From assembly GCF_000317475.1 (NCBI RefSeq), contig NC_019731.1, positions 62,001 through 126,000 on the forward strand: a stretch of DNA of 64,000 nt, written 5' to 3'. The notes beneath the pieces were generated by a model, which saw only the letters and a list, made by a program, of their open reading frames with translations, did not search any database and was not told the DNA's origin. This document shows positions 1 to 10,066 of the stretch, one piece after another. Position 1 is the stretch's first letter; every line of letters starts with the position of its first letter. Origin of the DNA: Oscillatoria nigro-viridis PCC 7112. GTDB lineage: Bacteria > Cyanobacteriota > Cyanobacteriia > Cyanobacteriales > Microcoleaceae. A program made the position numbers and the translations under genes.

Positions 1-828
1 GATCCGATCGATTTGATTGAGATGGAGCCTGAGAGTAGCAATCCCTATCAGTTTGTTTACAACAACCCTCACGTTTATAGCGATCCGACGGGGATGTTTT
101 CGATTATGGAACTTAATGCAACAATAAGCGTACAAGATGCACTTAGCGCTTTAAAAACCTATGCCAGCAACGAAATCAAAGGCTACTTTAAAAATAAAAT
201 AGGCGAAGCTATGGCGGATTCATTCACTGGAATTGTCAAGCGTCTTCTGCCCTTCGCTGGTTTTGAGTTGGACCAGCTTCCTGGGCAATTCAAAGATGGC
301 ACTAAGTTTGAGAATTTCCTTAAAGGACAAATTTGCGGAATCTTTAATAGTGTAGGCGGACCTTTTCTAAATCGCTTGTGGTTAGAGCCAGGCGTCCTAC
401 AAGATGGGACACCAACCCACGCAGGATTAAATTGCCAGGAATTATTCATTGAGGCAGACAGAAAAGCTTTTGGTAAATTAAAAAATATTGGGGGTTCGCG
501 ACCAGACTTCATCTTCAAAGAAGGCTCTCCTATGGATACAAATAATAAAGCTTATCTAATTGGAGATGTCAAATTAACTTTGCATGCGGCGCTGAAAGAT
601 ATAACTGGTATAGGAAAGAAAAATTCTCCCTCTAAGCAGTGGACAGCCATTCGAGCATATGCTGAGAAAAACGTATTGCCAAAAACGGCTCTTTATATTA
701 CCTTCAAACATGAAAGTAGCGGAGGAGGTAAACTTTCCGCTCAAGAAGAACAACAAGCAATTGCAAAAGCGGCAAAGAGTGCCTTCGAGAAAGGAGTGTT
801 ACTGATCCTTGCTAATCTTGTTGATTAA
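1..828 (+). CDS. C-terminal end of an Rhs/YD-repeat protein with a nuclease-like toxin tip (5' partial)
   Basis: The reading frame is open to the left edge, so only the last ~275 residues are seen. It opens with the end of the RHS-associated core (YQFVYNNPHVYSDPTGMF), the point where polymorphic-toxin tips start. The variable tip follows (from about residue 36). Near its end is SRPDFIF, then about 20 residues on GDVKLT, which has the D...DxK spacing of PD-(D/E)XK (restriction-endonuclease-like) nucleases; I therefore infer a DNA- or RNA-cleaving toxin. Rhs shells of this kind hold and deliver the tip outside the cell. The ankyrin gene starts 26 bp downstream on the same strand and is the likely immunity gene. 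The Rhs part is secure; the nuclease class is moderately supported by motif only. Confidence 0.75.
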   Translation, partial: DPIDLIEMEPESSNPYQFVYNNPHVYSDPTGMFSIMELNATISVQDALSALKTYASNEIKGYFKNKIGEAMADSFTGIVKRLLPFAGFELDQLPGQFKDGTKFENFLKGQICGIFNSVGGPFLNRLWLEPGVLQDGTPTHAGLNCQELFIEADRKAFGKLKNIGGSRPDFIFKEGSPMDTNNKAYLIGDVKLTLHAALKDITGIGKKNSPSKQWTAIRAYAEKNVLPKTALYITFKHESSGGGKLSAQEEQQAIAKAAKSAFEKGVLLILANLVD

Positions 829-854
829 CTAATTTTTTAGGGATATTAAAAACC

Positions 855-1763
855 ATGCAAAATTCGTCCTCCCTGAAACATAAGGATTTACTAGAATCGG
901 CAGTCTGTGATTTTTTTAGGGGGAATACCAAAAATTTAGAAGAGCTAATCCAAAGCGGATTTGACATTAATATCAGACTTGATGATAATAAAACTGCGCT
1001 TATGGAAGCAGTTCGAGCCGCAGATCTTTATGTTGTTAGATTGCTGGTCGAAGCAGGGGCTGATGTCAACGCTGAGACGGGTGGATACACAGCTTTATGG
1101 GATGCAGCCTACTGGGGATTACAGGAAATTTTTGACTATCTTGCACCCTTAACTTCTTCAGAGTTAAGACAAGAAGCAGAAGAGATACTTTCGGAAGGTT
1201 TACTGCGTCGTCAGAGACTAGATGATACTTTGACAGAAGACTTCATATCCGCTGCTGCAATGGGCAATGTTGAGGCAGTTATTGCTGCTATTCAAAGTGG
1301 AGTTAATGTTAATGCAATTGGTTCCGACGAAAATCCAGCTCTTACTATAGCTGCATACTGGGGTTGGGTAGCTGTGGTAAAGCTTTTGTTAGAGCATAAA
1401 GCTGATGCAAATTGTTTTACAGAAGATCAGCATGAAACTCCATTAACAATGGCTGCTCAAGGTGCGGGACTCCCACGATTCTCACACATAACTTCAGTGA
1501 CAACAGATGACAACCAAGTCGCAATTATCGAACTTCTTTTGGCAGCAGGAGCAGATGTGAATGTAAGAACAAAAAAAGGTTGGACGGCTTTAGAAAACGC
1601 AGCTGTTTCTGGAAGTATTAGGGCAGTTAAGCTTTTGCTGGAAGCTGGTGCTGATATTAATGCCAAAGATATTGGGGGTTATACTGCGCTCAGCCGTGCG
1701 AAACAAGAAAAAAATCAAGAGATTATTCAACTTCTTTTAGAGTGTGGAGCAAAAGAAGATTGA
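855..1763 (+). CDS. Ankyrin-repeat protein, probable immunity protein of the upstream Rhs toxin
   Basis: A 302-residue protein made almost entirely of ankyrin repeats, with clear copies of the pattern TALMEAV..VVRLLVEAGADVNA at about residues 50-75, 150-185 and 215-295, and a helical spacer around residues 90-125. There is no signal peptide or membrane segment, so it should act in the cytoplasm as a binding protein. It starts 26 bp after the toxin-tip gene on the same strand. Ankyrin proteins are an established immunity family next to polymorphic toxins, especially nuclease tips. The pairing is therefore inferred from position and family, not from direct evidence. The fold assignment is secure. 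Confidence 0.8.
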   Translation: MQNSSSLKHKDLLESAVCDFFRGNTKNLEELIQSGFDINIRLDDNKTALMEAVRAADLYVVRLLVEAGADVNAETGGYTALWDAAYWGLQEIFDYLAPLTSSELRQEAEEILSEGLLRRQRLDDTLTEDFISAAAMGNVEAVIAAIQSGVNVNAIGSDENPALTIAAYWGWVAVVKLLLEHKADANCFTEDQHETPLTMAAQGAGLPRFSHITSVTTDDNQVAIIELLLAAGADVNVRTKKGWTALENAAVSGSIRAVKLLLEAGADINAKDIGGYTALSRAKQEKNQEIIQLLLECGAKED

Positions 1764-1782
1764 AGCAAAAGGTTTTTGAGAT

Positions 1783-4700
1783 ATGGCTCGGTTTAATTAT
1801 GATAGTTTTGGTAATTTGCGGAATGCTTCGGGGACGGAGGCTTCTTTACCTGGGAATGCTGGAAGTGCGACTGTTTTTGTAGCAGCAATTGACCCCACCG
1901 ACATCAACGCGCCAACTATCAACATCAGTTTAGAAGATGATGCAGAAATCACCGCGCCTGTCAATATCACCGGCACAATTAGTGACAGCGATTTAGCTTA
2001 CTATACATTGGAAGTTGCTCCGGTTGGTGGCGGCCAAATTCCGGGCGATGGCGGAGGATTTAAGGAGGTTTATCGGGGAACTGCTGCTGTCAGCAACGGA
2101 ACGGTTGCGACTTTTGACCCGACTGTTTTGGCCAACGGCGCTTACGTTCTCAAGTTCACTGCATTCGATACCAACGGCAACGGTTCGACTACTGAAAGGA
2201 CGGTGAATGTTGCGGGCGATTTGAAGTTGGGGAATTTCCGGTTGTCGTTTACTGATTTGACGGTTCCGGTGGCGGGTATTCCGATTAACGTGACTCGGAC
2301 TTACGATTCTTTGAATGCGAATAATAGCGATGATTTCGGCTACGGCTGGCGGATGGAATTCCGGGATACTGATTTGAAGACTTCTTTGAAGGCTGACCCG
2401 ATTTACGAGGAGTTGGGCATCAATACCGTAGCTTTTGATAGCAAGACTAAGGTATTCATCACCCTACCCGGAGGTAAGCGGGAAACCTTTACTTTTAAGC
2501 CGACTCCGAGTCATTTGAATCAGTATTTAGGGGCTGCTGGGCCGGGGGCTGCGATGTACAAACCCGCGTTTGAATCTCAAAAGGGTTCGACGATGACTCT
2601 GACGGTTAAGGATGCGAATTTGGTCAGGAACGAGTACGGCGAGTATTACGGGGTGAACGGGCAGCCCTTCAATCCTGAAAATCCTGCTTTTGGTGGGGTT
2701 TATGTGTTGACGACTCAGGAAGGGTTGGTTTACGAGATTGATGCTAAAACTGGGGATTTGCTGACTGCTACTGATGCGAATGGGAATAAGCTGACTTTTA
2801 GCGATGCGGGGATTGCAAGTTCGACTGGTAAGTCGGTGACTTTTGAGAGGGATGTTGCTGGGAGGATTGTCGGTGTTGTTGACCCGGATGGGAAGAAGGT
2901 TAAATACGAATACGATGCGAAAGGGGATTTGGTTGCTGTTAAGGATAGGGAGAATAATGCAACTCGGTTTGAGTATGAAGATGAGGACAGACCGCACTTT
3001 TTGACTGAGGTTATCGATTCGTTGGGACGGAGTGGAGTTAAGACTGAGTACGACGAGAAAGGTCGCCTCAAACAGATGATTGATGCGAATGGGTCGGCGG
3101 TTGAGTTGGTTTATGACCCGAATAATTCGATTCAGAAGGTTAAGGATGTTTTCGGGAAGGAAACTACTTACGTTTATGACAGTCGCGGGAATGTTTTAAC
3201 TGAGATTGACCCGTTAGGTAAGCGGATTGACAGGACTTACGATGCCAACAACAACGTTCTGACTGAAACTGTAATTACTAGCGAGTTAAATGCTGCTGGC
3301 AATCCAGTGTCAGTGAGGGCAACTACTGAATGGACTTACGACAGTCGGGGGAATAAGTTAACTGAGAAAGATGCTTTGGGTAATGTTTCGCGGTGGACTT
3401 ATAACAGTCGCGGACAGGTTTTAACTGAGACTGATGCGTTGGGGAATAGTGCGAGTTATACCTATTCTCCCAGTGGTAATTTGCTGACAACTAAGGATGC
3501 GGCGGGGAATGTTACTAAGTATAGTTATGATATGAGGGGAAATATTCTAAGCCTCACCGATGCAGCTAATAACATCACCCGCTTTCAGTACGATGGTGGA
3601 GGTAATGTAACTAATTTAGAAGACGCATCAGGCAACAAAGCTACCTACATCTACGACAGCAACGGCAATATGCAGCGGGAGACAATGAAAGTAGCAACTC
3701 CCACTGGAGAGAAAGAATTTGTAACAGAATGGACTTACAACAACTCAGGACAAATCAAGTCAGTTACTCAAGGAGGCCGCACCGTAACATACGAATACTC
3801 AGCCGGACGCCAAAGTGCCAGCATCGAGAACAACCGCCGTACCGAGTACCGCTACAACTCCGAAGGTAAGTTAGTTGAAACTATTTATCCCGACGATACT
3901 CCCAGCAACTCTGACAATTCCCGAACCATTACTGTTTACGATAAAGGCGGCCGTCAAAGGGCTACTATCGACCGTGACGGAGGAGTTACTCACTACAAAT
4001 ACGATGACGCGGGACGGCTGACTGAAACTATTTATCCCAACGAAACAGCTAATCAAGTACAGCAATTGCTGAACGCTATTTCTCCGGGTCAAACTCCTCA
4101 ATTGATTGACTGGACAAATATCGTTTATCCCGACAGTACCCCAGCTTATTTAGCCACCAATTCCCGCACTAAAACTGAATACTACAAAACTGGGGAAGTC
4201 AAAGCAGAAATCGATATTTCGGGGAACCGTACCGAGTACGAATACGATGCAGCAGGTCGCGTCAGTCTGACTCGTTTTGATGCTACCAATTACATCACCT
4301 ATACTTACGATGCAGTTGGAAATCGCAAGACTGAAACTGTTTTTGCTGGGGGAACTTCGACTACTACTACTTATGATAGTAAAGGTCAGGTTACAGCAAC
4401 GACTGACCCGAATGGCAAAACTACTAAGTTTGAATACGATGCTAACGGACAACTCAAGGCTGTTGTCGATGCTTTGCTTCATCGTACTGAATACGCTTAC
4501 GATAGTGCGGGCAATTTGACAAGTATTAAGGATGCTTTGGGTCAGGTAACGGCTTACGAATACGATGACAAAGGTCGCCGCAAGGCGGTAATTCGACCGG
4601 ATAGCAAGCGTTCTACTTTTGTTTACGATGATGTGGCTAACGCTGTCACGATTACGGATTTTAATAACAAGACGGTTAAGTATACTTACAACGACCAAAA

Positions 4701-6915
4701 CCAAGTTGTTGCTAAGCAGTATCAGAATGTTAGCGGTGCAACTGTTAGCGTTACTTACGCTACAAATGGGTTGGAAGAAACAATTACTGACAGTCGGGGC
4801 GCGACTGTTTACAAGTATGACAGTTTGGGGCAGGTAATTTCTCGAAAAGACCCCACTGGCCCTTATCTTGCTAGCGGGAATTCGATTGAATATAAGTATG
4901 AATCCGGGCAAGTTAGTGAGGTTAAGACTCCAACTCGCACGACTGGCTATACCTATGATTCTGAGGGGCGTTTGAAGACGGTTAGTACGCCGGATATGGG
5001 GACGGTGACGTATGATTACGATTCTCTGGGGAATCTCTGGAAAACTTCGTATCCGAACAATTTAGTTGAGACTCGTATCTACGATAGTTTGGGTCGTTTG
5101 GATTTGGTGAAGACGGTTAAGGTTGACCCGGTGACTAAGGTGGAGTTGCAGGTTGTTTCTAGTTACGATTATGCTGTCGATAATGTTGGTAATCGCAGGG
5201 AGGTATTGGAAAGTAGCGGTCGTAAGGTTGAGTACAAGTATGATGATTTAAATCGGTTGTTGGAGGAGAAGATTACTAATGACCCTAGCGGGAAAAATCG
5301 GGTTGTTGGTTACACTTACGATGCTGTGGGGAATCGGTTGAGTAAGACTGATTCTGTGAGTGGGGTAACGACTTATATTTACAACAATTTGAATCAGCTA
5401 TCTACGTCTACAACTAATGGTGTTGCCACTATTTATTCTTACGATAGTAATGGGAATTTGATTTCGGAGGTGACTGGAAGCAGTTCTACTGTTTATCGGT
5501 GGGAGAATGATGGTGAGAATCGGTTGATGGGGGTGACGGTTAATGAGGGTGGTGTTACTCGGAATGTTGGGTATCAATATAATGCTCAGGGGATAAGGGT
5601 TGGTAAGGTTGTTGATGGGGTGGAGACTCGGTATTTGATTGATGAGTTGCAGCCTTATTCTCAGGTTGTTGAGGAGTATGATGCTGGGGGGAATGCTAAG
5701 GGTTCTTATGTTTACGGGTACGATTTGGTTGGTAAGTTACAGGGTGGTCAATCGTCGTTTTATCACGTTGATGGGTTGGGTAGTACGAGGGTTTTGACGA
5801 ATGGTTTGGGGGCGGTTACTGATAGTTATTCTTATGATGCTTACGGGAATTCGATTGTCTCGACTGGGGGTTCTAATAATGCTGATTTGTTTGCTGGGGA
5901 ACAGCGGGATGGGGAGACTGGGTTGGATTATTTGCGGGCGCGGTATTATGACCCGTTTTTAGGGAGGTTTGTTTCGGCTGATGCTTATGAGGGGACGCTG
6001 AATGACCCGATGAGTTTGCATGATTATCAGTATGCTCATGCTAATCCGGTTGTTAATACTGACCCTAGCGGGTATTGGTCTATACAAGAGCTGTTGGCAA
6101 GTATTCAAGTGCAGAGCATTTTATCAGGAATGCAAAGCATTGGTCTCACTTATGCAAGGGCTAAGATTTTTGGTTCAGCAGTATTAACGGGCTCCTTTTT
6201 TACCGGTTTTCTGGGAGCAATACTAGGAGCATTTAGAGGAGCATCTAATAGCATAGAAAACTATTCGATGTCCAGTGGGAAAACGGTGGAAGAAACAATG
6301 ATAGAAGGATCACTAAAAGGAGCTTTAGAAGGGGCTGTTAGTGGTGCAATAATTGGCGGAGCAAGTTACGGTTTAGGGGCATTAATTGGTCCTGCTTTAG
6401 CTGCTACTTTAGGAAATGTAGGAGGTGGGATAATTACTGGCGCAACGAGCAGCATTGGAGGAACACTTACTTTTAAGCTGTTCAATTACGCAACTGGTCA
6501 GGAAGAAAAATTTGAACTATATGCTTTTATGAGAGATATAGGATATGCTGGAGCTTTAGGGGCGATTGGAGGTGCGCTATTTATTCGAGCCGGACAAGCT
6601 CCCCCTAACAACCCTCAGCTAATAGCTCATTGGCAGCCGCCGCGTTACCCCGTAACCCCACAAAGTCAATTACGAGAAGGAGATTGGGTGATGATTGGAG
6701 GCAAAGGGATTCTTAACTATCTTGCGTCAGGTATCTGGACTAAGTTTTACCGATACCGGAATGCTTTTACAACAACAGTACCTGGGGCTACATTAAGTTA
6801 TCCGACTGGATTTATGGATGCTTGGAAAGGATTAATAGGACAACGAATTTACACCAATTATATTCCCCCTCATCCAACTCCTCCTCCTATTCCTCCAAGG
6901 CCTCCCGCTCCTTAA
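1783..6915 (+). CDS. Large RHS/YD-repeat protein with Gly-rich variable C-terminus
   Basis: 1710 residues. The first ~20 residues (MARFNYDSFGNLRNASG) look like a stray YD repeat joined to an Ig-like segment (residues 40-145, with AEITAPVNITGTISDSD). An RHS entry region follows (GNFRLSFTDLTVPVAGIPI..RTYDSLN), then dozens of YD repeats (YDxxGxL) to about residue 1290. The RHS core with YHVDGLGSTR and GLDYLRARYYDPFLGRF ends at DPSGY near residue 1430. The last 280 residues are the variable tip: a long Gly/Ala-rich hydrophobic stretch, then a proline-rich end with no fold I recognise. No signal peptide is visible and a stop lies just upstream of the ATG. The gene therefore looks like a 5'-truncated or recombined Rhs gene rather than a full-length one. 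A membrane-acting tip is possible. Confidence 0.85.
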   Translation: MARFNYDSFGNLRNASGTEASLPGNAGSATVFVAAIDPTDINAPTINISLEDDAEITAPVNITGTISDSDLAYYTLEVAPVGGGQIPGDGGGFKEVYRGTAAVSNGTVATFDPTVLANGAYVLKFTAFDTNGNGSTTERTVNVAGDLKLGNFRLSFTDLTVPVAGIPINVTRTYDSLNANNSDDFGYGWRMEFRDTDLKTSLKADPIYEELGINTVAFDSKTKVFITLPGGKRETFTFKPTPSHLNQYLGAAGPGAAMYKPAFESQKGSTMTLTVKDANLVRNEYGEYYGVNGQPFNPENPAFGGVYVLTTQEGLVYEIDAKTGDLLTATDANGNKLTFSDAGIASSTGKSVTFERDVAGRIVGVVDPDGKKVKYEYDAKGDLVAVKDRENNATRFEYEDEDRPHFLTEVIDSLGRSGVKTEYDEKGRLKQMIDANGSAVELVYDPNNSIQKVKDVFGKETTYVYDSRGNVLTEIDPLGKRIDRTYDANNNVLTETVITSELNAAGNPVSVRATTEWTYDSRGNKLTEKDALGNVSRWTYNSRGQVLTETDALGNSASYTYSPSGNLLTTKDAAGNVTKYSYDMRGNILSLTDAANNITRFQYDGGGNVTNLEDASGNKATYIYDSNGNMQRETMKVATPTGEKEFVTEWTYNNSGQIKSVTQGGRTVTYEYSAGRQSASIENNRRTEYRYNSEGKLVETIYPDDTPSNSDNSRTITVYDKGGRQRATIDRDGGVTHYKYDDAGRLTETIYPNETANQVQQLLNAISPGQTPQLIDWTNIVYPDSTPAYLATNSRTKTEYYKTGEVKAEIDISGNRTEYEYDAAGRVSLTRFDATNYITYTYDAVGNRKTETVFAGGTSTTTTYDSKGQVTATTDPNGKTTKFEYDANGQLKAVVDALLHRTEYAYDSAGNLTSIKDALGQVTAYEYDDKGRRKAVIRPDSKRSTFVYDDVANAVTITDFNNKTVKYTYNDQNQVVAKQYQNVSGATVSVTYATNGLEETITDSRGATVYKYDSLGQVISRKDPTGPYLASGNSIEYKYESGQVSEVKTPTRTTGYTYDSEGRLKTVSTPDMGTVTYDYDSLGNLWKTSYPNNLVETRIYDSLGRLDLVKTVKVDPVTKVELQVVSSYDYAVDNVGNRREVLESSGRKVEYKYDDLNRLLEEKITNDPSGKNRVVGYTYDAVGNRLSKTDSVSGVTTYIYNNLNQLSTSTTNGVATIYSYDSNGNLISEVTGSSSTVYRWENDGENRLMGVTVNEGGVTRNVGYQYNAQGIRVGKVVDGVETRYLIDELQPYSQVVEEYDAGGNAKGSYVYGYDLVGKLQGGQSSFYHVDGLGSTRVLTNGLGAVTDSYSYDAYGNSIVSTGGSNNADLFAGEQRDGETGLDYLRARYYDPFLGRFVSADAYEGTLNDPMSLHDYQYAHANPVVNTDPSGYWSIQELLASIQVQSILSGMQSIGLTYARAKIFGSAVLTGSFFTGFLGAILGAFRGASNSIENYSMSSGKTVEETMIEGSLKGALEGAVSGAIIGGASYGLGALIGPALAATLGNVGGGIITGATSSIGGTLTFKLFNYATGQEEKFELYAFMRDIGYAGALGAIGGALFIRAGQAPPNNPQLIAHWQPPRYPVTPQSQLREGDWVMIGGKGILNYLASGIWTKFYRYRNAFTTTVPGATLSYPTGFMDAWKGLIGQRIYTNYIPPHPTPPPIPPRPPAP

Positions 6916-7416
6916 TCTAGCCAGAAATGCTAGTTGATAGCAGTGAGATTAAGCCAAAGGGAAAAATCCAGGGCTTACGCAACTAGGGAATATAGCGCGT
7001 CTAAATGAGTCATGCAATTCGATCTCTATTCAGAAAATACCCGCTCGAGCGAGCGAGTAATCGGCATTGCATTCGAGATCCGCAAAGCTGCTCTTATAAC
7101 AGGATTAACCTATTGTACAAATGATTTAGACTTGCTATAGTGATGAGCGAGCATACCCGCGAGCAGCCGTAACCATGTGCGTGTGATCGACCCCGAAGTA
7201 TCGTTTTCGACTCCAGCAAGTGACTAATATCGTTTCCGGCTGATTCGGAATTATATAGTTTGATGCAACTTGCGTCAGCGGCGTTGAACATATCATACCG
7301 ATGCAACCGTAATTGATATAATACACAAAATTTATTGACCCTTTTGGGTTAAATAACCCAGATTTTACGATCGCCCCAACTGGATTTCAAGTATATTGTC
7401 AAAAAGGAAAAGAGTT
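6916..7416. other. Intergenic region after the Rhs gene, no gene seen
   Basis: About 500 bp with no credible reading frame. It contains a short GC-rich stretch rich in CTCGAGCGAGCG near 7,042 and stray minus-strand frames with no family features. It may be the decayed remains of an earlier toxin or immunity cassette, but no recognisable coding remnant was found. Confidence 0.5.
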
Positions 7417-7896
7417 ATGTTAAGTAAATTTAGGCAGATATTTGTAAAATCTTGGTGCGCACCAATAGCCACATTTATTTTTTTTACGAGTACGATAGTT
7501 TTTATTTCGACCTCAATCCAGCTATTTTTTTTCCCGGGTAACACTTTTGCTAAAATTGCCTTTGGTTTCTCACTGGTTTCAAGTTATTTAATGCCACTAA
7601 ATCTATTTTCAGTAGTCATTGCAATATTGTTATTTGTTCTCAGTAATCTTTTTAAGTTTAATGGTAGCTTAAGAGACGCTATTGGGGGTATAGGAGGGAT
7701 GGTAGCACTAATAGGAATTTTAACTATTATGCTTTCGGGACTATTAGACACATCTACTATTTATTTTATAAATGATAGCACGCAAATTTTAAGATTTGCA
7801 TTTTTCAGAACATTAGAATACTCATTTTTTAGCTCTTTATATTTATGTTCTTTTTTGAGTGTTTATAGGATCTTTTATATTAAGGAAAACAAATAA
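7417..7896 (+). CDS. Small integral membrane protein of unknown function
   Basis: About 159 residues, AT-rich, with four strongly hydrophobic segments at roughly residues 15-40, 45-80, 88-115 and 128-150 and a short charged C-terminus (YIKENK). I chose ATG 7417 over the TTG at 7396 because AAGGAAAAGAG lies immediately upstream of 7417. The gene is noticeably more AT-rich than the Rhs gene before it, which suggests a separate origin. Being the first gene after an Rhs protein with a hydrophobic tip, it could be an immunity protein against a membrane-active toxin. This is only positional inference, weakened by the 500 bp gap. Confidence 0.6.
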   Translation: MLSKFRQIFVKSWCAPIATFIFFTSTIVFISTSIQLFFFPGNTFAKIAFGFSLVSSYLMPLNLFSVVIAILLFVLSNLFKFNGSLRDAIGGIGGMVALIGILTIMLSGLLDTSTIYFINDSTQILRFAFFRTLEYSFFSSLYLCSFLSVYRIFYIKENK

Positions 7897-8168
7897 ATAA
7901 CACTTTTGAACACAAGCAGCAAAAAAATTAGCAACGAATATAGCGATTTTCACTAATATGAGATTTATAATATTACCTAAATTCAAGAAGATTTTTAAGC
8001 TTGATCGCGTACCTCATTTACCAGCTAAAGGTTATACTTGATCTAAGTTAATTGCTTCTTCGATCACACTTTTTAACTCACAAAACTTTCCCCCTGTACA
8101 AAAGCAACCTACCAAGCATAAAATGCAAAAATATCCCCCTACAAACAACCATGACACCAAAAATAACC

Positions 8169-9492
8169 CTTAGCGGGTGACAACGTACCTATAATGCTTG
8201 CTTCATAAAGGATAGAGCCAAGAAGCCGCGCTGAAAATAGAGACGTTTATGGGGTTTGAGCGCAATTAGACTTGTTACCCAATCGTTCCATAATTCCATC
8301 CCATAGATCCACCGTTGTCCATAGAGGCGAGCGACTAAATTCACTTTGGCGTGGGGTTTTGTCTTGATGCTCCTTGATCCGTCCTGCATAAATTTCTACA
8401 CCTAACTTCTTGAGCCATTGTCCGTGAACCGTCGCCAAACTATAAGCAAGCGCAATCAATAAGACCAAGGATAAAAAGCGAGTTTCATTGACCTTGGTAT
8501 CTTCTCGCATTATAACCAGCAGTTTTGTAATCTTTGAACATCTGTTCAATGCCCCACCGACAACAATAAACATCTAAAGTCAGCTTCAAATTGGGGAGAT
8601 TTGTCAGAATATACCAAGGTTCTTTTGGTCCGGGCTTACGATATTTTCGTTTCCAATACACAGCCAGATTAAATGGCCCTAAACCGTCTCCTTTATTTCC
8701 CAAAATATTCTGATAAAATTTGGACATCCCAGGTTTGAAGCCAAGCTTTTTGAGCACTTGATAGTCTTCACCTAAATTCTCTTGAAATTGGAAGTCTTTT
8801 TTCTGACGTAGTGCAAAAGATACACCCCTGGCATCAAGCCATGATGCGAGTTTGGGGCTATGAAACTCTCGATCCCCTAAGACTAAGACGGGATAGTTCT
8901 TAAACAGAGGAAGGACTATACCTAACAGTCGTTTTTGAGTCTTGAGGTCACTGTTACCTGACTTCTTTAAGAGTTCCCAATATATCGGAAGAGCATGAGT
9001 TCCCCAGACCAGACTAACCATAAATATATTGTGTCCTTTCCACTGTGTCCGGTCGATTGCAACAATCCAATAGCCATACTTTTGATGCTTGAGTTTTCGT
9101 ACACAGCGACGTTGTTCTCGGTTTAAACGCTTTCCGGTTTGTTCTTGTCGAATCCAATATTTAATCAGGGGAAACCACAATAGTTTGACGCACAACTGAG
9201 GTAACACTAAAAATCGTTGTAAGTTTCGTTTGCGGCTTTGATATTGAATCGGTTGAGGAAAGACACTGGCTAATACGGAGAGCTTGACCTGACGATGAGC
9301 CTGAAGCAATAACAACAGCAGTTGCAAGGTTAAGTATTGGCTTTCATTGAGATGAGGGAGCAGAATTTTTTGGTATAATGGTGGCAACATTTTGTTTTTT
9401 GGGGAGCCCGTGTGGCTCCTTATTTTTTTTACCTTACCATTCTCTCAAACCTTTGTCCTGTTTAGACTAGAGGTGCCTTGTCACCCGCTAAG
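8169..9492 (-). mobile_element. IS4-family insertion sequence, 1,324 bp
   Basis: Both ends are visible. The terminal inverted repeat CTTAGCGGGTGACAA is at 8169-8183 and its exact complement at 9478-9492; partial matching continues to about 21 bp. The 9-bp direct repeat AAAATAACC flanks it at 8160-8168 and 9493-9501, the expected target duplication. It carries one transposase gene on the minus strand, now broken by frameshifts. The intact duplication argues for a fairly recent insertion. Confidence 0.9.
8189..9390 (-). pseudogene. IS4-family DDE transposase, two frameshifts
   Basis: The protein starts at 9390 (MLPPLYQKILL). Residues 110-190 carry IAIDRTQWKG-like first-Asp and VLGDREFHSP second-Asp motifs of DDE transposases, and the third acidic residue lies in RWGIEQMFKDYK. 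That frame ends at 8485, but the protein continues in a second frame with NETRFLSLVLLIALAY (shift near 8,505-8,512). It continues in a third frame with LYGQRWIYGMELWNDWV to 8189 (shift near 8,325-8,345). The element is thus unlikely to move itself, unless sequencing errors caused the shifts. Confidence 0.8.
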
Positions 9493-9516
9493 AAAATAAC
9501 CATTCAAAAAGTAGCG

Positions 9517-10008
9517 AGATCCCATTTGTCAAATTAAATTGCTCGATCGTCAAAAGTGCTCTCGTTCTTTGCGGTCGCTCTCGGGCTGTTTTTTTATTCA
9601 AGCGCGAGAGCGACCCTTAACTAATACTTATCCCACCTCAACTCGAGCTCCACGATCGAGCGTTCGCACTCTCGCCGCACGCGCACAGATTATAAAAATG
9701 GAGACTCGGGTACGCTCGCACCGGAAAAAACCGCTGCTTTTTCGCTCATAACCAGAATGGGCGAGCGTCCCACGTCCGGTGCGATCGCGAATAACTACGC
9801 TCACCCTAAAAACCTTGATGCGCGATCGTGGCGAAGCGGCTCGCGCCACCAGCATACTCGAGCGGGCCGATTTGAACCGTTGGCAACTTCGGAGGATAAA
9901 ATTTTACTTTTAGATTAGTTTCTCAAAGTTCCTCCGCAACTGCTGGCAATCCTCGTTCCGCTCACTGCGACTTTATATTCAGCACTCTCCTAACTTTCAC
10001 CTTCCCCC
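9517..10008. other. Non-coding region with HIP1-like sequence, no gene seen
   Basis: This stretch holds several CGATCG/GCGATCGC sites and short open frames in both strands that overlap each other and resemble no family. I take it as the decayed remainder of the paralogue interrupted at 8,151-9,516. Confidence 0.4.
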
Positions 10009-10038
10009 TGTACAAAGACAACTTGTACAGTATAAAAT
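10009..10038 (+). promoter_or_regulatory. Palindromic operator candidate and -10 box
   Basis: TGTACAA at 10009-10015 and TTGTACA at 10023-10029 form a perfect 7-bp inverted repeat with a 7-bp spacer. A -10-like TATAAAAT follows at 10031-10038, 28 bp before the ATG. The broken paralogue upstream keeps the left half-site (TGTACAA, at about 8096) and the -10-like box but has lost the right half-site. Confidence 0.5.
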
Positions 10039-10066
10039 GTAACCCTATACCGCTCTACCAACAACC

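Larger units (their letters stand above)
8151..9516 (+). pseudogene. Start of a paralogue of the 10,067 gene, split by an IS4 element
   Basis: ATGACACCAAAAATAACC at 8151-8168 is interrupted by the insertion sequence and resumes at 9493 as AAAATAACCATTCAAAAAG. Removing the element and one target copy gives a start reading MTPKITIQKVA, against MTPKVTIQELA for the intact gene at 10,067. The upstream region is also duplicated: CCCCCTGTACAAA and a CATAAAATG box precede the ATG here, as in the intact copy. After about 14 bp past the insertion the homology is lost, so the rest of the paralogue is deleted or decayed. Confidence 0.75.

Noticed and set aside
2527..4911. Long minus-strand frames across the Rhs gene
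   Set aside because: They mirror YD-repeat coding DNA and have no features of their own.
9539..9855. Arg/Ser-rich frames on both strands
   Set aside because: Composition follows CGATCG-rich DNA, and the two strands are open together, which indicates non-coding sequence.
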